DNA from: Rhipidocladum racemiflorum
Lineage: Eukaryota; Streptophyta; Magnoliopsida; Poales; Poaceae
Length of the DNA stretch: 64,000 bases
Assembly (NCBI GenBank): GCA_036346355.1
Contig: CM070588.1
Location: 13,377,914 to 13,441,913 of the forward strand
Direction of reading: 5' to 3'
Part shown: positions 1-12,605 of the stretch, in pieces
Position numbering within the stretch: the first letter of the stretch is position 1
Layout: the number at the start of each line of letters is the position of its first letter
Position numbers and translations under genes: made by a program
The notes under the pieces: model-generated
The model's input: the letters and a program-made list of their open reading frames with translations, nothing else
Database searches by the model: none
What the model was told of the DNA's origin: nothing

Positions 1-3000
1 CGACTAGAACCGGAAACAAATGACAAACGAGTTCCCAAAACCAACACTTAAAGAAAAAGTGTTGATCTAGCTCAACTAAGGGCAACCGCTCACAGTTCAA
101 CTTTCAATTCAAATCCCAAACAGAATGTGCGTTTCAACCTCGAAGGGCTTCAACAACCCAAAACGCTCGAATCCTCACGACAAACACCTCACCCTTCTAT
201 CACAACCTACCTGACTACACACTGCAATAAACTCAACATGACATAATCAAAGGAAGTCACAATTCCTTTAACGACCTCTCTTCATTCCCGAAAGATTCCA
301 TCGAGGGGAATAACTCATTAAGGCACACTAGCCCTTCCGATACATGATCATACTAACATTTTATTCCAACCTTTCCCAGGCAAGACTCAAACACAAAAAC
401 AACTAGTGAAGACAACTGCTCACGGCAGGGCAATTATCACCGATCTACCGTCAACTTCACTTCCACCCATCGCTACTCTTAGTAAAGGTTAAACCCATAC
501 ATCATCAACCTCCATCACAAACCACCCTTATACCACTAAGGTTCGACACCTAGCCCAAGCTAGGATCGAAAACCTTACCAAACCACAATTGGTTCCTTTC
601 TTAAGAGGGTCTCGCCCTCACACAAAAACACTTAGCTATCAAGCCCAAGTGTACACGCAACAACTCAAACCCAAAGCGTTAACAACCATTTTGGAAAGAA
701 TTCGGCAACATCCAAGCCAAAACACAAAGGAAGCATAAATCCCCTACATCACAACCAACATACTGTAAATTGTTCATTGCTTCTTTTCATACTAGAAAGC
801 AAGGGAAATCTCGTTTCATGACATAAATGCACACTCTTCAGGAGCACTCGGATTAGTCATATCTCCATATATGACTTTCTCACCGACTGGCTCAACAACT
901 CTTTTATCATTTAACATGTAAAAGCGATGTCATGTTTACTTTTCACCATTCCCTCATCATGTAACCACACTACCGAATAGTCATTCACATGATGACTTAC
1001 GCCTCGGTATCATATGAATAAATCTCGAATAACATCGAGAGTTGCGCTAATTCATATAAACTATGACGGCAACATCGTTAATCAACAAAACACCACATCG
1101 TGTGAAAACCCATCTTCGATTTAACACTAGCTTTGCAACACCTCGCAAAATCAAACTCAACCCTTTGGAACAGAACATCGACTCCAAAATCAAACATCTG
1201 CAGACACAAGCGCCATAAATTTTTATCAAAAGAGAGGGAAACTCAATCCAAAAAGAAAACTCTTCACTAACCAAATTCACTTATGAAACATTCATAAAAA
1301 TCCAGACTTGTAAAACACCCGCACACCAGACACATTTTCCAAATGACTCCAACTCTAGTCAAATAGAGTTACACATCAAGGGCTTAACTCAAAAGTTTCC
1401 AACACAACCCTTTATGACCATCTGCTTCCTTTTAAAATTAATTCCAAAGATAAATCAGTGCGAACGCGAAAGTGCGCGATCCACTCAAAAACTTTTGGAT
1501 GTAAACTCAAACTCACAACATGAAATAAACAAATTCGCCAAAACCAAAGGTCGACACCAACCACTACGAGTTTTGGGGAAACTCTGAAACTCAACATAAG
1601 GAACACCTCAACCGAAAGCATTCAACCGAGATGGCAAACAACCAAACCAGTTTCAAAGGTTTTTAGACAACAGCTCAGCATGAAAGGAACCATCTCTAGT
1701 ACTCCACTACGCTTTCCATTAAAAGAATTCAATAATTACTATCTACTCCCTGAGGAGCCCCAACACAATTAAACCAAAAGCTTCACAACAAATTCTTCCT
1801 CTAGTTACCATTCCCAACACTTTTAATAAGGGTTTATGATGCTTATCAAAAAGGCACCCAACCAAGACTATAATGACATGATCCCCACGGATCACCGAAT
1901 CATAATACTTCTTAGTCTAACTTTGAAACATAGTACTTCAACAAAACTTTCAGCGAAATCAACATATAAATTTCATACCACCTATATATTCACGTCTCGA
2001 CAACCGAACCTTATTCAGTTAAACAACGACTTCAACATGTAAATATTATCTCTACAAGACAAAGTTCATAACTAGGATTCCAAGGCATTCATTCATTAAG
2101 GATAAAACTCTACGAGATAAAATTCGTAAACATGATTCGAAGGTATACACTCATTAAGGATTAAATTCTACATCATGTTAATTATCCATGGTTCACTCCA
2201 TCATAACATGTTATAATAACCTCCACTTTAACAATGGCTTCCAAGAAGTAATCTAAACAATTACCACCACTACTAAGTCATTAATATCAATAAATGGGCA
2301 TAATCATAAAAACAACTTTAATCAACTTCCAAGTTAAAGTCACTAGCCAACACGATTAAATTTCTCTATTAACACTTTACATTAGAACATCTTTAAACAA
2401 CCGGTAAAGTTTCTTTAACAATTTCAGCAGTTTACATTATCTTAATGTTTTAACTACGCCTCAAGGTTTAAACTTTTAACATTAACAAGGATCATAAGCA
2501 CTTTTAAAGCAAGGCAACAGATTCTAAGCATGAACATTAACACTTTCAATCATTCTCGCTAAGAGTAAACTACAACACTAGTAGTCTATTTATTCTCAAA
2601 CTAGAGATTTTTCTCATATTGAATTGATTCAACTCAAAATTTAACTTAGCAACACATCAATCCATAAACCACATTGTTACCTACTACATAACATGCTGAA
2701 CAACAATTCTTACTAGGGACAAACGATTTCAGTCAAAAGACTACTTACTTTGTTTGCAGCATTTTAGTTTTAAAACTCATCCCAAGTTCATAAGGAAAAT
2801 TTGACTCTCAAAATTGCGATGAGACAAACCCAAACTTGGTCATGCAAAAGAATTCTCCAAAACACTTTTTAAATCTCAAAGACTCCTACTGGAGGGAACC
2901 AATCGATCAAATATACCTTTGCAAATAAACCCTAACTCCAAACTTTCACAAAATAGGAAGGGTTCTTCAAAGATGATTTTCTTAAACCAAAGAAAATAAC

Positions 3001-3866
3001 GAATCAAACACCACTTACTTCTACAAAGACACGAGAACTTCAGCCCTGACAGCCAGTGCAGCATAACTCATAATAACTCCGTTAACCTCGGAGAAAGACA
3101 AACACAGGATAAATTTGAATGCTTCTTCCCATAAAGCCATCAACAAACTAATCATTAAAAGCGGAAAGGCGCCCAAAAGAAGCGCAACACTAGACTCCTC
3201 TTCTTCGTCTTCAACCAAGGAAGACAAAACCACACACCGCATACGGAACGATCCGCAAAAACCCAACATTTTTCATTTGATTCAAATCAACTAAAGCCAA
3301 GAAAAGCAACGAAAATCGAATGTCAGAACGGCAAAGAACGTACGAAGGAATCCACCACCAAACTCTTCTATTTGACTCCAGTCAACTACCTGATCTACAA
3401 CAGAGAGGGTAAGCACTCTTCTCCTACAGGGGTTAATAGTTCTTCGGTGATGGCGCTAACCGGCCATACCGTCAAACCTCGCCCTTACTATGAACAAAAA
3501 GAGGTGACCGAAACCCTTCGTACCACAATTCCACTCTATCACAACAACAAGAGCAATTCAGTCATTTATCTCATAGACATAGCAACATGCTTTATCAAAG
3601 GAAGCATTCAACATCATAACTTAAATACAACATTTAAGCATAAAGAAACGATACCCATACCCTTTCCTACTGTGCATCCATTGTGTGTCAAATTTTAGAT
3701 TAGTTATACCACTTTTGCAAGTTTTAATGTTGCTATCTTATAACAAAATTTTAGTTAAGACCTAAGCCATGTTTCTAAGTTATTCCACATCATATTTTAG
3801 TTTTTCCCTATAGCATGACACTAAAAATTCACATTCCAAGGACCTACAGCCCGCTCTGATACCAAT
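1..3866 (-). mobile_element. LARD-A copy 1, internal domain (non-coding)
   Basis: Internal region of a non-autonomous LTR retrotransposon read on the minus strand. Its polypurine tract and 3' LTR lie just left of the window: position 1 matches position 16101 of copy 2, about 110 bases inside that copy's polypurine tract. Neither strand shows gag, protease, reverse transcriptase, RNase H or integrase motifs, and the reading frames present are short and unlike any family I know. The same sequence recurs at 15992-22328, 32165-34366, 37157-41330 and, on the plus strand, at 44071-44671 plus 56700-57768. This multicopy, bounded, non-coding organisation is that of a LARD. A PBS-proximal block (3366-3490) and an inverted repeat (856-875) are kept in other copies. 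Confidence 0.85.
3853..3864 (-). other. Primer binding site (initiator tRNA-Met type), LARD-A copy 1
   Basis: On the minus strand this reads TGGTATCAGAGC, the usual plant LTR-retrotransposon primer site complementary to the 3' end of initiator tRNA-Met. Two bases separate it from the LTR end at 3867. It fixes the element's orientation as minus. Confidence 0.9.
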
Positions 3867-6176
3867 TGTAACACCCCGGCATTTAATATGCCCGAATGAT
3901 ACCAAACATAAGCTAAACAACAACTAAAAATCACATTTAAACATAAATTCCAGCAAAGGTACATATGCTAAAAACCGATATTTCGGCAGCATCTCCTTTG
4001 TTTTTTTCATGAATTAACACAATATCAATATCATGGCAAGATATATCATAGCACACAACATCTAAAACATCAACATAAATGGATGTATCATCAAACTACG
4101 CCAATAATACCACGCTCAACCACTTCATAAACTATAACGAAGCAAATAAGGGATCACAAGCATGCTAGATTAAACCATACATTAACTTTATGGCACAACT
4201 CTTAAAATCATGTCTCCAAGTGATTAATCATAGACTATGATGGTGGAGCTACGTGTAGAAGTGTAGCTAAACCCCTTTTTCCAGCATGCCGATCTCAAAG
4301 TACCGAAAAACAACATAAAACACAAGCGTGAGTTCGAAACTCAGCAAGCATATTGTAATGGACAACAAGATCGATTACAAAACAATAATATCCCACATCA
4401 CATATAACATCTCATACTTGAACACATAACACTCTCATCATCATTAATTATGTAATGCAGTGCAATGCTCATGTCTCCTTGGAAACTCATACCGGTATGG
4501 TTGAGTACACACCCGTCGGTGTGCACCCTCTCCCCCCTTCCATCCCGAAGATGGAGGGTGCCTACTCCTCGCTTCCGTTCACCGCGGTGAATGGAATCAC
4601 GATGTAGGACTTACTCATTGGCTTTCCGGATTAGTCATAACTTTCTCACCGACCTTCCCGGACTAGTTATGACTTTCTCACCGCCTGAGCCATGTAACAT
4701 GCCATGTATGCATTTATGCCAACATCATATTTAACTCACATATTAACACATGGCATCATAACATATTAAACATGCTCATCATATCATAGCAATCATTAAA
4801 ACATGGCAAGTGATCATAATCGTATAGACAATTCCATCTAATTTCAACATGCAACCTACAACTCGCTATCCATCACAACACACTTGCCTCAACCACGTGC
4901 AACGGATTGGCGGGAAGTAGAAGGCACTCCCGGGGTCACACCTCCTGCACAGGGGTATCACACAATCACAATCATAACCACAAAACAGTACGCAAACCCC
5001 CATCTAACCCAACATTGCTCCCTACTCGCAAAACCTAAAACAGAGGTTCTGTCCTGTCGGGACAGCAGCCTTGCAAAAGGCATAACTTGAGTTCTGGGAC
5101 TCCGAATGAATTAAACGAGTACACCCTCGCGTAGCTTAGGAAATTTCCCAACTTTCTCTAGTTATATGGAAAGTCTAATTCGGCCTCTAAAGTTGTCTAA
5201 TCTACAGATTACCGAGATCTGTTCCAATCGCGTCACAGATTTTAATACGCTCGGTAAAACGGCCATAACTTTCAAACGGCTGGGTGGAATTTAACGTTCT
5301 TTATATGCACGGAAATATAATAAAATTATCTACAACTTCTTAAAAGTCCATACAGTCATATTCGAACTCTAAATTGGCGAAAATAGGAACCCTAGGTCGA
5401 CTGCTCATGCTGTCCCAAAACAGAAACGTGGCAACGTCTAGATCTAACCCAAATTACTCCAATCCAGCACCACCAATTGATCTAAAAACTTTATAATCAC
5501 CCTAAGAACAGTACCTAGATCAATTCCAAGGATCCCCATGATCATACCTTTGCCCGACGAACGAAAACTCCAATCGATCTCCTCGCTCCTCGCTCCTCGC
5601 TCCTCGCTCCTCGCTCCTCGCTCCTCGCTCCTCGGATGGATCCATGAGGATGCAGGGGTGGGGAGGCCACCCTAGGGCAGCAAGGGGGTGGAGGAGAGGT
5701 GGTGTGCAATAGGGAGCAATGGGGGAGGTGGAGGCGCAAGGAAGGGAGAGGGGAAGGTGGGGGTGGCGGCTAGGGCTTGGAGGGAGAGGTGGGGGCGCCC
5801 AAGGGCAGGGGGAGCACGCCCAAAAGGCTGGTGGGGAGCCCTTTTACCAGCCCCACACTCAATCCTAGTCCGTTACGGAGACCTACTCCATCCCACCAAA
5901 GCCCACCAAGGCCCAAACTCCCCCGGGAAGGCCCAAAACCCCGGAAACGGCCCGGAAACGCCCCGGAAAAGCTATTAACCTCCATATCCTATAGTTTTAA
6001 CCTTAATTCCACATCTCATAATGTTATTAACCTTATCATGCACGTTAAATAAGGTTACGACACTCCGTGGCGACATAACACTTCAACCGGCCCAAAAACG
6101 CGAGAAAACCCTAAGCCGAAAGGTTTTATTCTCTAGTTTCACCTTCTATAACGTCACACCAAACTGTAGTGTCACA
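3867..6176 (-). repeat. 5' LTR of LARD-A copy 1
   Basis: About 2.31 kb. On the minus strand it starts TGTGACACTACAG at 6176 and ends ...GGGTGTTACA at 3867, giving TG...CA ends. It holds a palindrome-rich core (about 4470-4690), a GC-rich pyrimidine/purine-biased block (about 5640-5960) and a 7-bp tandem repeat (5581-5635). The first ~100 bases at the 6176 end are an extension absent from the LTRs of the coding partner. The 5 bp beyond its end are CATAA (6177-6181); the partner repeat is outside the window. Reading frames in the GC-rich block are biased-composition artefacts. Confidence 0.88.
5581..5635 (-). repeat. 7-bp tandem repeat (CCTCGCT)7 in LTR
   Basis: Seven perfect CCTCGCT units followed by a partial one. 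The same site has 3 and 2 units in the two LTRs of LARD-A copy 2, and about 6 and 3 units in the two LTRs of the coding gypsy element, so the repeat number changes after insertion. Confidence 0.95.
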
Positions 6177-6920
6177 CATAATTTAATGTTCTTTATACCC
6201 ACTGAAAGGTATTGAAGTTACCTACAACTTCTTCAACAGGCGGACAACCAAATTCCGATTCTAAATTGGCGAAAATCGAAACCCTAGGTCGACTGCTCAT
6301 GCTGCCAGAAATAGAGAACGTGGCAACTTCTAGATTTCATCTATTCTACTCAATTCCAGCACCACCAATTGATCTAAAAACATGATACTAACCCTTAGAA
6401 CAAATCCTAGACCAACCCAAGTATTCCCATGGCCATACCTTCGCCCGACGCACAAAAACCCAACGGATCTCCTCCCGGTTCGCGCGATCTCCTTCCTCGC
6501 TCCAAATCCACTGGATCTCCTCGTCGCGGAGCGCTCCAATGGATGGATCTTTGGGTTGGTGAGGTGGTGGAGGGATGGTGGCGCAATGGGAGGGGGCGGC
6601 TAGGGGTGGCGGCTAGGGAGGAGGTGGGGGAGGCGCACAAGGGGAGGAGAGGGCGTGTGGGGGGTGGCTAGGGTAGGGAGGGGTGCACCAAGCCCCCCCT
6701 TAGCCAAGTTTCCCCCTCGATGGACCATACTCCTTCCACTAAAGCCCACGGCTCATCCCCCCATAGGCCCAAACTCCCCCGGAAAGGCCCAAACTCCCGA
6801 AAACGGCCCAGAAACGCGTTAAAACAGCAAGACGTAAAGTTTTCAACCACCATATTCACATGTTATAAAGTCACAAATCTCTAATTTCACATTTTATGAA
6901 ATCTCTAATTTTACCATTCC
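6177..6920 (-). repeat. Truncated gypsy/LARD-type LTR fragment
   Basis: Minus-strand LTR piece of the same broad family, recognisable from the block around 6190-6300 that matches LARD-A copy 3 near 42790-42920, and from the GC-rich block at 6540-6700. It lacks both ends. LARD-A copy 1 sits at its left border, and its right border joins an integrase fragment at 6921. It contains no gene. Confidence 0.7.
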
Positions 6921-7694
6921 CAGACGGATGGACAAACCAAGAGGACAAATCAAATCCTGGAAGATATGCTTAGAGCTTGTATTCTTTCGTATAACTCGAA
7001 GTGGGAAAAGTGCTTAGCATTTGCTGAGTTTTCCTACATCAATAGTTATCAAGCAAGCCTTCAAATGTCTCCGTTTGAAGCACTGTATGGAAGAAAGTGC
7101 CAAACTCCTCTCTTCTGGTCCGAAGTCGGTGAAAGAGAGTTCTTTGGACCTACAGTGATTCAGGAAGCCGAAGAACATGTCAGGTTGATCAACGATCGGT
7201 TGAAAGAAGCTCAATCTAGACAAAAGAGCTATGCTGATAATCGTTGCTGTAATATGAGCTTCAATGTAGACGATTTTGTCTATGTTAAGGTGTCGCCGTT
7301 GTGCGGCACAAAATGGCTCCAAGTTCGCGAAAAATTAGCGCCGAGATACGTCGGTCCGTATCGCATTCTTGCAAGGAAGGGTGAAGTAGCTTATCTGTTG
7401 GAGCTTCCACCTCAACTTGCAGATGTGCACGACATGTTTCATGTTTCTCAACTGAAGAAGTGTCTTCGAGTTCCTGCTGAACTCACTCCTCTAGACACAA
7501 TTGATCTTCAACCAGATCTTACCTACTGTGAATGTCCAATTCGAATTCTGGATGAAGCTGAACGTCTTACTCGTAATCACGTAATCAAGATGCTTCGAGT
7601 TCAGTGGAGTAATCACACCGAAGAAGAAGCGACCTAGGAACGTGAAGATCGTCTTCGATCCGAGTTTCCATCTTTCTTTTCCGAACCCTTGTAA
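6921..7694 (+). pseudogene. Ty3/gypsy integrase C-terminal fragment (family B)
   Basis: The frame opens directly in the integrase core at the QTDGQ motif and has no 5' part. The position of the catalytic Glu in the DDE triad is a Lys here (QTDGQTKRT; related elements have SER or TER). Then follow LEDMLRAC, a YGRKC motif, the GPY/F-type segment (RYVGPYRI, then VHDMFHVSQLKK) and a short chromodomain-like tail (VQWSNHTEEEAT). A TAG at 7635-7637 stands where related proteins have Trp; the frame then continues to TAA at 7692-7694. This is a dead 3' remnant of a Tekay/Del-like chromovirus. A hairpin, polypurine tract and 3' LTR follow immediately. Confidence 0.88.
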
Positions 7695-7729
7695 TCTCGA
7701 GGACGAGATTATTGTAAGGGGGGTAGAAC
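7693..7729 (+). other. Hairpin and polypurine tract of gypsy family B
   Basis: An inverted repeat AATCTCG/CGAGATT with an AGGA loop (7693-7710) overlaps the pol stop codon. The purine tract GTAAGGGGGGTAG follows, and the LTR begins with TGTAACATCC at 7730. The purine tract primes plus-strand DNA synthesis in LTR retroelements. Confidence 0.8.
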
Positions 7730-8015
7730 TGTAACATCCTGAGTTTGTAATTGCTTTTTTTAAATGTTAATTAATCCCTTGAGAGTTATTTGGATTTTGA
7801 TTTCGAGTTAATTGTGTTTGGATTTGTAGGTTCGAGTCGTTTCATTTTAGTTTTTGCTCCAAAATCTTATTTCGTGTTGCGGTTAGAAATTTCTGAGCAA
7901 CCGTAGCTTCTAAACCTTCCTTGGTTATTTTAGGACCCATCCGAAAAGTTTCCGGGAAGAAATTCCAAATTTCAAGGCTTTACGTAGAAGTTTGGTCGAT
8001 TTTTCCTGCCTTGGT

Positions 8016-8050
8016 GGCAGTACCGCCGGCCCTGGCCGGTACTGCCGGCC
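8016..8050. repeat. GC-rich inverted repeat in family B LTR
   Basis: GGCAGTACCGCCGGCC is followed after two bases by GGCCGGTACTGCC, giving a strong hairpin. Variants recur at 8939-9130. Confidence 0.85.
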
Positions 8051-8502
8051 GAGGGGTTCGGGCAGGGGAGCAGGGCGCCCGTTGTTGACCGACTGCCCTG
8101 GCCACCTCAGCGTTCTCTAGAGGGTTCTCGTCTCCTTTACCTCCCCCAGCCAACTCTTCTCCCTCACTCCCTCTCCCTCTCTTCCTCCCACTAGCTCTCT
8201 CACTCCATATCCTTTTCTCTCTCCCATGGAGCTCTCCCTCTCTCTCTCAAGCTTTCCCTCCCTCTAAAACCCTCTCTGCGTTGTTTTCGAGCTCGAGGAG
8301 AAGCAAGCCACAGAGGAGATCGTCGTCCCGTAAACCCTAGCAACGGTTCGTGGTGAGTGGATCGAGTTTTAATCAACTCTGCTGCGATATGAGTTCTCTC
8401 CTCTAGTTCATGTTTCTTTTACTCCTTGTTGTATTGGTTGGAACCCTAGAAAACCTAGTTGTAATGCTCAACCTCTAGTTAGTTGGGGTTTCTAAGCCTA
8501 TT

Positions 8503-8560
8503 TTAGGTGCTAGAGTTCTCGTTAGTGTAATGTTAGGTGCTAGAGTTCTCGTTAGTGTAA
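8503..8560 (+). repeat. 30-bp tandem duplication in family B LTR
   Basis: Two adjacent copies of a unit beginning TTAGGTGCTAGAGTTCTCG; the second is identical apart from its last two bases. Confidence 0.9.
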
Positions 8561-8938
8561 AAACCGAGATCGGAAACTCTAGATAGGTTTTTATCGGATA
8601 TATTTGGTTAAATGTCGTTTTTGTAACTTTTGGAAGTAACTCTTGAAACCCTAGTTCCAAAAGCTAGGAAAATGGCACTAGAATATATTCGAAGCCGTTG
8701 AAGTTCGAGTTTCGCAAAAAGAATCGAGTTTGAATTCGATTCGGGGTGAAAGTCGGAATTTAGCGTAAATTAGGACTCTAGAGTTCCTCAGTTAAGAGAT
8801 TAGGTCAAATGAGGTGGGAACCTCGAGTGGTTCGCATGAATGGGTCCTTATCATCTCCGAGAACCCATCCATGCAATCGCCGCGAAGTTCCGAAGTCGTT
8901 TGCGCGAAAACCCTTTTTCTGGAAATTCCACTCGACCT

Positions 8939-9130
8939 ATGGCCGGCACTACCGACGTGGTGAGGCCGGTACTGCCACTCTGGCCGGCACTACCGCCCCA
9001 CGCCGTCGGTAGTTATTTTCCAAAGAGGTCCCCTTTTGGGTTCGTAGTCTGTGGCACTACCGGGCTTGCTGGCCGGTACTGCCGACTGTAGGGCGGCACT
9101 ACCGGAATTTGAATGTCGGTACTGCCGGGC
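8939..9130. repeat. Cluster of GGTACTGCCGG / CCGGCACTACCG motifs
   Basis: At least six alternating forms of the motif (GGCCGGCACTACCG, GGCCGGTACTGCC, GGCACTACCGG and similar) lie within 190 bp. This is far denser than in the surrounding LTR. Confidence 0.8.
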
Positions 9131-11335
9131 TCCAGTTAAAATTTAGTTTCGTTGGGTCTTTGTCTTTTGTGTGTTCGCCTGTTCATTATTGTTCGATTCT
9201 TAGTGCTTTGTGCCTTGTTCTCATTGGATTTTATTCGTTTTCTTGTTGTCTCTTTTGTGCGCTATCGTTTAGACGTTGACGCCTCGGGAGCAGTTGGCGA
9301 GGATCCGGACTACGACCTAGAGGACACGCAAAACCAAGACCAAACAGGCAAGCACCCCCTTGATCATACTGAACCCATATTTGCAACTTTATTTGGTTGA
9401 TTGCAAAACTATTACGCATGCATATCAATTTAATACAAGTATTTAAATGGTGGAAAATTGTAGTTACCCTAATGGTTGGATGGCTTATCTTAATCTCGTT
9501 GTTACCCCGAAATCCTTGAGTAACCCTAGATTAAGGATAGATGCTATATTGAGTGTCGCCATGGAATATAAGTCTAATAGTTGCATATGCTTAGCCCAAC
9601 CTTAGACTGATTGAATATCGATCTTTGGACTCAGTCAATCAAAGTCTCTCAATACGTTATCAGAATTTTTGAAATGATGATTTTGGAAAATAAATGCTAT
9701 GTTGGCAAAAGATGAAAAAGGAAAAGGTGTACAGTGGTTTATGCCGGACGGATGATGGGAGGTCTCGTCTGTGCAATTCTAAAGACTGAACTTGACACTT
9801 ATAACTGAGACTTTCCGTACAACCACATGTGCTAGTATGTGATAGCCTAAACCCAGTACAGGAGTTGGAATTTGGTCTTGCGCCGTGGTAGGTCGAAGTA
9901 GTTGGGCAATACCGACGTGCTGGTGTTGCTTAGAATACTCCCTCACCTCGCGCGGGTGTTGGAGACTTTCGTAAAACAACAGTGGATGCTTTGCTTAGGG
10001 TAAAAGGCACGATGGGCCGTTGGCCATCATTGGATCCGTGTGGGTGAATCTGGTTTGGAGTTTAAGGTACCCAGATACCATCATTTGGGGGGTAATCTCG
10101 CCTGGCCCGGGGGTACTCTGTGTGGGTGTGTGGAGCCCTCACCCAAAGCAAAGAGCGCACATCGCCGGGCCTGACGCATGACTAAGTACCGACAATTGGA
10201 AAAGTTTCATCACAATCTAGCAAAATGGATATGGTAGTTATCGAGTGGCATGGTTGATATGATTGCTAGAGCATGTCATGTGGGTAAAGTGTGCATTCTC
10301 TGTAGAGATTAATCAAACTAATCGATTAGTCGTGCTCACGGTCACGAGCATCTTGGGTATTTGATGTCAAGTATTGTATTTTGGATTTGATTTTAGAAAA
10401 GGTTTTGTAATCGGTAGATCTTTTTAAAAAGATGGGCTGCAATGAGCTTATTGTTGAGTCGTTGGACTCAGAGATTGGTTGGACTGGTGATTTGATCAAG
10501 TTGGTGGTGATTCTTGATGCTATGTGATGGTTATGTTGGTCATGTTGGAGGAAATTGAGTATGGAATGAAATGTACTTTTACATTATGTATTGAATTACT
10601 TTCATTTACTAAATGCTTTAAAAATTGTGCATCATTTCAAATCTATTAGTCGATTGCAAATAACTTCAGCTTCATGCAATTCTGAACTAGATTAGCAACC
10701 ATCTTCTTGATTAGCCTGCATTATTAACATACTTGCAAATAATAAAGTCCTGCGAGTACATACGTGTACTCACCGTTTGCTCTGAAAAACCTGCGTGAGG
10801 AGCAGAAGATGCAGGTGAAGACGAAGATGCCCAGGAGTTCAGTGATCCAAACGCAGGTGGTGCGTTTGACGGCTAGCGGAGTGATACGCTCGCCGGTTGC
10901 CTGTGGGAATGGAGGCACACCGTGGCTGCTTTGCTTTTGTTTCTCTTATGTTCTTCTCTTCAGTTTACTTTAAGCCAGTCGACCTTTTGTAAATAGGAAC
11001 AAGTTGTAATATTGTTATCTATCATTGTAGTATATTACCTCTACTCTTAAGTTGGTGTTGGCATGGACGCGATACTACCTATCTTAACATGTGACACTAG
11101 CTTACGTTTCCAGGGACTAGTGGTTATCACATGGTTGCGGGAAACTCGAATTGGAACCAATTGGATGGCATGTGTTCTCAAGTGTTGAGTATCGTGTTGA
11201 CAAAGTGGTTTCAATCTGAGTCTGTCGTGATGCCGTGATCGTTACGTTACTAGTTGCACGATTATCCAGGCCTGTGCAACCGTAATGGAGTATCACTGTA
11301 CCAGGACAGGAGCCCCCACAACTGTCACAACGCAA

Positions 11336-12605
11336 CTCAAGACGCACTACCCCTAGGCGCCCCAATTTTCGAAAAGTTGCTAAGAAAGTCTTAGCCTCCA
11401 TAGAGGAGTGTGATCTTAGCGATGTGGACTTTGAGAGTGATGATGAGCCACATGACAAGAAGAATGATAAGAAGGGAGATCCTGATGATGACTTCACCGG
11501 GATGTGTTTCATCGCTAGAAGGGATAGCGATAATGACTCCGATCTTGAAGAGGTGAGACCTTTTTATGATGAGCTTGAGTATGCCATGGTTAAATTAGCT
11601 TCAGAACTTAAAAAGTCTAAGAAGGCTCTTAAAGAAAAAGATCTAGAAATTGATAGTTTCAATTCTGAAATTGCAAGGCTTAGATCTTTAATTCCTTATG
11701 ATGATTCTTACAATTCTTGTGATGTGCTACAATCTGAAGTTATTGCTTTAAGGAATGTTTGTGCTTCCCTGTTGCATCAAAATGAGAAACATGTTAAAAA
11801 TGCTAGTTGTTCCACTGATATTTTGCATGATTCAATTTCTTGTTCTAAATGCTCCATACTAGAATTGAAGTTGCATGATGCAGATGCTAAGATTTCTCAA
11901 TTGTTTAATGATTTGCTTACACATGAAGTTCTTTCATGCTCAATTTGTCGCAAGCAAAAAGGAAAAGTGGACGTTCCCTGTAATAATTGCTTAACGCTCT
12001 CTCGAAAAGTTGATTACTTGGAAAAGTCTTTAGAGCGTTTTATTAAAGGAAAGAAAAACCTAAATATGATTTTGGATCAATCAAAAGTCGGCACTCATCA
12101 CAAAAGTTTAGGTTTTGATCCTTATGCTCTTCACAACTCACATGCTCCTACTGTTGTTAAAGCTCTTGAAAGTGGAAAGTTTGAAATTGTCAAAGAGCTT
12201 GAGAAAACTGTTTTTAAATCTACTGGAATTTTATCTTCTACTTTGATCAATGCAAATGTTGCTTCTACTTCTAAAGCTAAACATCATATTAAATACAATT
12301 GCACTCACTATGGTAGAGATGGACATCTAGTAGATTTTTGCTTTAGACTGGCTAAACAACAAAAGAAAGAAAAAGCTAAGGCAAGGTCTAATTTTAGGCA
12401 GGCACATTTTACTTCTCATTATGTGCCTAGGGTGAAACAAGCACCGTTTGTTGCTAAAAACATGGGAAAAGACAAATCTGTTTTTGTGCATAAGAATGCT
12501 CGTGTTGTGCCTACTGTTGTGCGTCGTGTGTCTCAGTACTGGATTCATAAACATCTTATTTCTAACCCCAGTACCGAGACCTCGACATTTTCTGCTTCTA
12601 TGTAG
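11336..12605 (+). pseudogene. SIRE-like copia gag, C-terminal half (copia 1)
   Basis: The open frame lacks the N-terminal gag domain and the first zinc knuckle because family B ends at its left border. The remaining part shows an acidic stretch, a DFTGMCF motif, a coiled-coil-like Lys/Glu-rich region, a CxxC-x11-CxxC pair (CSIC...CNNC) and a degraded second zinc knuckle (CTHYGRDGHLVDFC, with Tyr in place of the second Cys). It aligns with 59941-61182 of copia 2 almost throughout. It ends with ATG TAG (12600-12605), and the same stop at the same place is present in copia 2. Protease sequence follows in the same frame. Confidence 0.88.

Larger units (their letters stand above)
7730..11329 (+). 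repeat. 3' LTR of gypsy family B (about 3.6 kb)
   Basis: Starts TGTAACATCCTGAG directly after the purine tract. The right end is inferred at the ...CTGTCACA near 11329, just before recognisable copia gag sequence at about 11336; it is uncertain by some tens of bases. No gene is visible. The LTR holds a CT-rich stretch (8130-8280), a 30-bp tandem duplication (8503-8560) and two clusters of a GC-rich palindromic motif around GGTACTGCCGG (8016-8050 and 8939-9130). The 5' half of this element is missing. Confidence 0.65.

Noticed and set aside
3372..3698. Frame of 108 codons, related to those at 21835 and 40841
   Set aside because: It is antisense to the LARD, differs in length in each copy and diverges quickly outside a short block; the conserved block is better explained as a cis-acting element.
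11117..11512. Minus-strand 131-codon frame
   Set aside because: It straddles the border between the family B LTR and copia gag and opposes a recognisable gag frame.
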